Shown one piece after another: positions 59,601 through 63,759 of a DNA stretch of 63,759 bases (position 1 is its first letter; every line of letters starts with the position of its first letter). The stretch covers positions 1 through 63,759 of the forward strand of contig WION01000297.1 in NCBI GenBank assembly GCA_015039365.1, written 5' to 3'. Source of the stretch: Amanita rubescens. Its lineage: Eukaryota > Basidiomycota > Agaricomycetes > Agaricales > Amanitaceae. The translations under genes were made by a program, and so were the position numbers. The notes under the pieces were generated by a model. The model had not been told where the DNA came from and searched no databases. It worked only from the letters and a program-made list of their open reading frames with translations.

Positions 59601-61018
59601 TCCATCGATAAGACTGCGTGTTCGAGATCCAGTAAACCTGCAGGTGGCTGCATGCGCTGCTTCACGGTCACAAGATCCGCTCTTGATCCCTTCTTCAGGG
59701 TTACAACGAGTTACGACAGCTAGCACAGTGGCATTTATCGTCTATCCCATCCGCCGTCTCGCTGGGGTACGAGAACGTATGGCGACAGAGGAGCAGGGGC
59801 GGAAAAGAAAACTGAACGTGAGTCAGTGCGTAGAATCGACCTCGTTGTCATTCAAGCTTTTTACAAGCTTGCGAATATCCGAGGATTTTGAAAGGTCGAT
59901 AAGGTTCTTTTGCAGGGCCATCTGCGACGACGACACAGTCCTCTAACAAGAAGAAAGAACATGGCATCCCATTTTTTGAAAATTTCGAGGGATCTGGGTA
60001 GTGGGAAGTCGTCGTATAGTAGAGAGTATGAACATTGTGACAAGTAGGAGCGAACCACACCTCTCTTGGCATTTTCCTTTTCCTTCGGACCATCGGACGA
60101 TGCGGCGAGAACGCGAAGGTGGAGCTCATCCAATCCCACCAGACTAGAAATGCAGTAAGATGCGGGTCGGAGGACGCGGCGAGCAAAGGACGAGATCCAG
60201 AAAAAGCGCTGCCGAGGAGGACGAGGAGTTTGCTGGCGAACCTGGGGAGCTGTGGCCGATGCTCTTGCGGAGAAAGGAGGGCAAAAACGGGGCGGCATAG
60301 ACGGCACGCAGGAGATGGGCGAGCGCGGGCAGGTGCATTATTACGTGCCAAATCCCGTTCAGGACAGAAGGTGCTAAAAGTAGATGTGCCTTGGAAACTA
60401 GGATAATTGACGTGAGTATTTGCTACTATTAGGCCAAGGTTTTCAATATGTGACCATCAGGGGATTCCCCATAGTCTTGTCAATCAACGATCGCGTCTAA
60501 CGATTTTTGCTTGAGGGTGAACAACTTGGAGCCTCAGGATTATGGATTTACCTCAACATAGCAATACACAGACGATCCACGGACGATTCGCTGATGAAAA
60601 TCAGAGTTGAATCATTATCTAATCGCTTTCTGAATCCGAATCGCCGTTGACGACTTACCAGGCCGCTAGTATCAGTGGAGCTCCGACGTTCATGAAGCTC
60701 TAACGCTTTCCAACGTATGTCCAAATTTCGCTTCCTTCACACTTCTTATCGCCTTGTTATCACCAAATTGAGGACGACGATGTGGGCCGTAAGATCTGTA
60801 CCCTTCCATATTCATTATGAGAAAGGGGATGTTGCTGAATTCGAATCCGTATTGAATCTTGATACAGAATGGATTCTTTGGTCTTGGGACTCTTGGCGGG
60901 GGTCAGGTACACTTTCTGGCTGACAGCTTGAACGTGACGAGAATAGTTTGGAGCATGCCATGGACATTTAAAAGTGGCCATGTTTTCGGCATCCCTTCAG
61001 CTTTTCCAGAGCACTAGT
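56655..61018. other. 4.4 kb gene-poor region with duplicated fragments
   Basis: CpG returns at about 56870. At 57538-57576 about 38 bases resemble the RhoGAP exon at 50161-50199 (TTCATTACGGA, CGACCCGCATATAGCA). Bases 59170-59830 recur at 62370-62830. Several frames of 80-160 codons occur (for example 59848-60351 on minus) without recognisable domains. Confidence 0.4.
59170..59830. repeat. Segmental duplication, copy 1
   Basis: Matches 62370-62830 in order: GTGCACAAGCATACC/ GTGCGCGAGCATACC, GATCAACAACG/GATCAATAACA, then the block ending GGCAAGAAGAGGAAC. Direct orientation; flanks the beta-trefoil gene with copy 2. Copy 2 lacks some internal pieces. Confidence 0.65.
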
Positions 61019-61654
61019 ATGACTACTACTGAACTTTCTCCAGGCATCTATCGTATCGCCGTGGCTGGCAGATATGGCAACGTCGAGCCTGCACTTCTAA
61101 CTCGCCATGGGGAGGGTGGTCACGTCACCATTCTCCCTCCTAGTGCCCAACCTGACCCCAAGCAGGAGGTAATACGTCGCCTTCTGATGAGCTCATTGTC
61201 TGTTGCTCACCAGCTCCTTTAGTGGGGAGTCATGCATGGTAAAGAACCGGGCAACATCATCATCGGGCTCCCTACCCGGCTCTGGCCATCCTCTTACCTT
61301 ACTTACAATGGCGCTCCCGAAAAACCCAAGCAAGGCAACCGGGTCGAGTACCGGGTTTTTGAATTCCACGAGACCGAATGGCACCTCGACGCAATTGTGC
61401 CTGGATATCGTTACTTGTCAGTCTCAGTCCCATCTTCTCGCGCGATGTCAAGTTGACCCTCCTCTCATGCAGCCTTCATGTCGCCGGTTCGCATCTCGGT
61501 ATTAGGCTTTCCCCGGCGACTATTCATCCACCCATCGTATGTCTCGTTTTAAATGCCACGAGAGCATAAGGGATTAACCATCTTGTAGCTTCAACTCGGG
61601 ATCGAGCATCAGTTGGAATGGAGGTTTGAGCGCGTGCGTGATGCAGAAGTCTAG
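61019..61654 (+). CDS. Cytoplasmic beta-trefoil-like protein
   Basis: Exons 61019-61168, 61223-61416, 61473-61536 and 61589-61654 give 157 residues in frame, the same length as the secreted protein at 41014. Starts MTTTELSPGIYRIAVAG (first trefoil strand), then KQEWGVMHGKEPGNIIIGL, ... YRVFEFHETEWHLDAIVPG and a C-terminal LEWRFERVRDAEV. The GIYRI start and [EQ]W endings fit fungal beta-trefoil protease inhibitors (I66-like) or lectins. No signal peptide is seen with this start; an upstream in-frame ATG (60980) would add 13 residues. Fold is inferred. Confidence 0.65.
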
Positions 61655-63759
61655 TGGTGGATGATGAATTGTGATTCGACTAGTAGTAGTACTGACAAAT
61701 AGCCTCAGATGATCAGATTGTACAAATATATTTGCGTTGAACTTTGTGATTTCAAGTTGGCGCGTCTGTTCTCATTAGTCGTACCACTGTTATTCAAAGC
61801 TTCATCTCTAACTCTGGAGACGCATCAAGCTGAATTGATAGCCTACTAGTATCGGTGCCAAGACTCTTATCATCGTCCCAGTGACGATCAGCACGAACAT
61901 TCTTCTTGGGATGATTGCAACAAATCTGTCATGAAGCCCGCACACCTTCCTCTTTGCCACTCTCCGATCAGTGATGCACGCAACCAATCCTATCAGGAGG
62001 CCTCACGTTGAACAGATTAGTGTTCAAGAGCTCTCAGTGGTAAGACCGACAGGGCCCGTGGCTAATGATCTTGGATTTCGTACCTCCGCGCCAGTAGATC
62101 GTTTTTCTCAAAATTAGTCTTAATGACACCGGTGCATAGGTGTGGGAAGGAAGCAAGACAAGTGAGTTCTTCCAGGTACGAATGGGTTGGGAGGTTTGCG
62201 GTAAATCATTACTATTATTAGCTTTACGTCTATTCCCTCTTTCCTCCACGCTTTCCTCCACGCAATTGACACCTGCGCCTAAAAAGGGACGGCTTCTGCG
62301 ATCGCGCCCGGTCAGATTAGGAATGAAATTCTCATGTGCATGAACTCTGTCAAACCCCTAGCGGTAAAGGTTAAAACTACACTCCGGATGTGCGCGAGCA
62401 TACCTCGATGAACGGAAACACCGTTTTAGATCAATAACAAAGCTCCTTGGCAGTGTGGCGTCCAGCGTAAAAAAGCGAGAACGCGAGAAAAGATGTTTGC
62501 GATCAATGAGGGCCTGGAACAGTGAAAGACAGCAGTGAGCACATCAATCAATTTTGATTAGCAGAACCCGGAACATTTGGGTTTCGTAACTCACGGTGAC
62601 AGCGATGGCAAGAAGAGGAACAACGCCGGGTACTTGAACGAGATCGAGTAGAAGCGCTGCTTCATGGTCACAAGACCCGCTCTTAATCTCTTCTTCAGTG
62701 TTTCGCAGGCTACAACAGCAGCTAGCACAATGTCATATATCGAATTTCCCGTCTGCCGTCTCCCTGCGGTACAAGAGTGTTCGGCGACACAGGAGCAAGA
62801 GCGGAAGAAAACCGAACGTCGGAATACGAGGGATCTGGGCAGTGGGAAGTCGTCCATTTTGGAAGTAGACAGCATGAACATTGTAACAAATGAGAGGAAG
62901 AGTTTTCGAGTTAAGATCACATATGCGGTTGAGTTTGGAATCTTGGGTTAAGGATGGAGGAGGTCTAGACTGTATTCTGCCTGAGTCTAGCACCGCTAGA
63001 CGATGAGATCGAGTTAGGCCCTCTGCTAGTGCGCATGGTCTGCCAGTGTCTCGTTCAAGATTGTCCATCTCCGGTTGCGTCCCAGAGACGCTGGTAGATC
63101 TCCAACTGGCGTGCTGAGTTAAATTCGTCTCCAAGAATCGTCGTCATTTTTTGCTAGATAAATGGTTCGATCAACCCCATTGAACGAACGTAGCACACAC
63201 ACTGACCTCGCCGTGATTGTCTTACAAATACCACAAAACCGTGCTCCCCTTCGTCCTATTCGTCAAAGCGTCACCGAGTAACTTGGGTAGACTTTCTCAA
63301 CGGAGAATAAGCTGTGAGCCAGAGACGATTCGATTCATTGTAGAACTTGCGAATCCGAATGACTGTCCTATATCCTGTTTGAGCGTACAAGTATGTATCG
63401 AATTGGCAAGGATGCTTACGCCTCGCGCTCGATCAGTTCTTCTTCACTGCATAAACAAAGTTAAGTTGGAGGTAGACGCTGAGCGCACCCGGAGCGGCCC
63501 TGGCGACTGGCCTCTGCTCACGTAACATGCCAGAGTTGAGTAGAGCGGGATATACTCTGACAAAGAATCAAGAAAGTCCGCAGCCAAGCACCATGATGAT
63601 CACAGGAATAGACTGGTGACCTACGCTAGGGAAGGACATAGTCGATCTTGAGTCAAACGCGTTGAGCGTATGCGGACTAGAGGAGGCACGGGAATTTATT
63701 TCCTATTCAGATAGGCTCAGCCATCCAAAGCCATGCCGGAGCTGAGCTGCGTCGTTCCA
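61655..63759. other. Gene-poor right end
   Basis: Contains duplicated segment copy 2 (62370-62830). A 102-codon frame at 63217-63525 (+) has no recognised domain. Nothing else supported. Confidence 0.4.
62370..62830. repeat. Segmental duplication, copy 2
   Basis: Shorter counterpart of 59170-59830, same orientation. Its right end continues into GGGATCTGGGCAGTGGGAAG, also present near 59984, so the duplicated unit was originally longer. Confidence 0.65.

Noticed and set aside
59848..60351. Overlapping 167- and 148-codon minus-strand frames, and a GSGKSS-like P-loop on + near 62840
   Set aside because: Frames are mutually overlapping and Arg/Pro-rich, and the possible P-loop lacks any other G motif and meets stops in the duplicate copy.
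63217..63525. 102-codon plus-strand frame at the right edge
   Set aside because: No recognisable domain, and no splice partners could be found inside the window.

Overview
The window is nuclear DNA of a mushroom-forming basidiomycete (Agaricomycete). The reasons are: genes cut by many 47-76 nt GT-AG introns; an intron-bearing tRNA; Nop56, a Nop12-like protein and a Hos3-type deacetylase of fungal type; and families that expand in Agaricomycetes (DUF6699, DUF2235, DUF4238, Crinkler-kinase, small secreted proteins, beta-trefoil proteins, AMP-dependent ligases).

Layout. 0-1 kb: 3' end of a split gene on + that belongs to the same family as the array gene at 52-55 kb. 2.2-5.5 kb: large RING-H2 protein. 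7.9-9.3 kb: DUF6699-like gene (-). 12.4-14.2 kb: Nop56 (+), facing a Nop12-like gene (14.4-16.4 kb, -); an intron-containing tRNA-Ala(UGC) follows. 17.1-18.4 kb: conserved unknown protein. 18.6-20.9 kb: histone deacetylase, facing an MDR-type reductase (21.0-22.6 kb, -). 24.6-26.8 kb: Crinkler-kinase gene with apparent frameshifts. 27.4-29.6 kb: DUF2235 hydrolase. 30.1-31.9 kb: DUF4238 protein. 32.9-34.6 kb: coiled-coil protein. 36-48.3 kb: duplicated cluster of AMP-dependent ligases and secreted proteins, with one beta-trefoil secreted protein and two decayed members. 48.8-51.0 kb: CRAL-TRIO/RhoGAP protein. 51.0-56.9 kb: block almost without CpG, holding a P-loop GTPase gene and the array described next. 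57-63.8 kb: mostly gene-poor, with duplicated segments around a second beta-trefoil gene.

Main discovery candidate. On the minus strand at 51.9-55.2 kb, about 46 short introns (47-76 nt, resembling one another) are separated by exons that are almost all exactly 3 nt long: one codon each, all in phase 0. I count 41 single-codon exons, three 6-nt exons, two 12-nt exons and one 10-nt exon. They lead into a 63-nt exon, a further single codon and a 150-nt terminal exon. No in-frame stop occurs. The same 3' architecture (3-nt exons, then 63 nt, 3 nt and 150 nt, same phase, about 55% amino-acid identity in the last exon) is seen independently at 136-744 on the + strand. The array lies just downstream of the GTPase, and a splice donor overlapping the GTPase stop codon would fuse the two in frame. 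This looks like a gene family with a codon-by-codon intron array, perhaps grown by duplication of an intron-plus-codon unit or by introner-like insertion.
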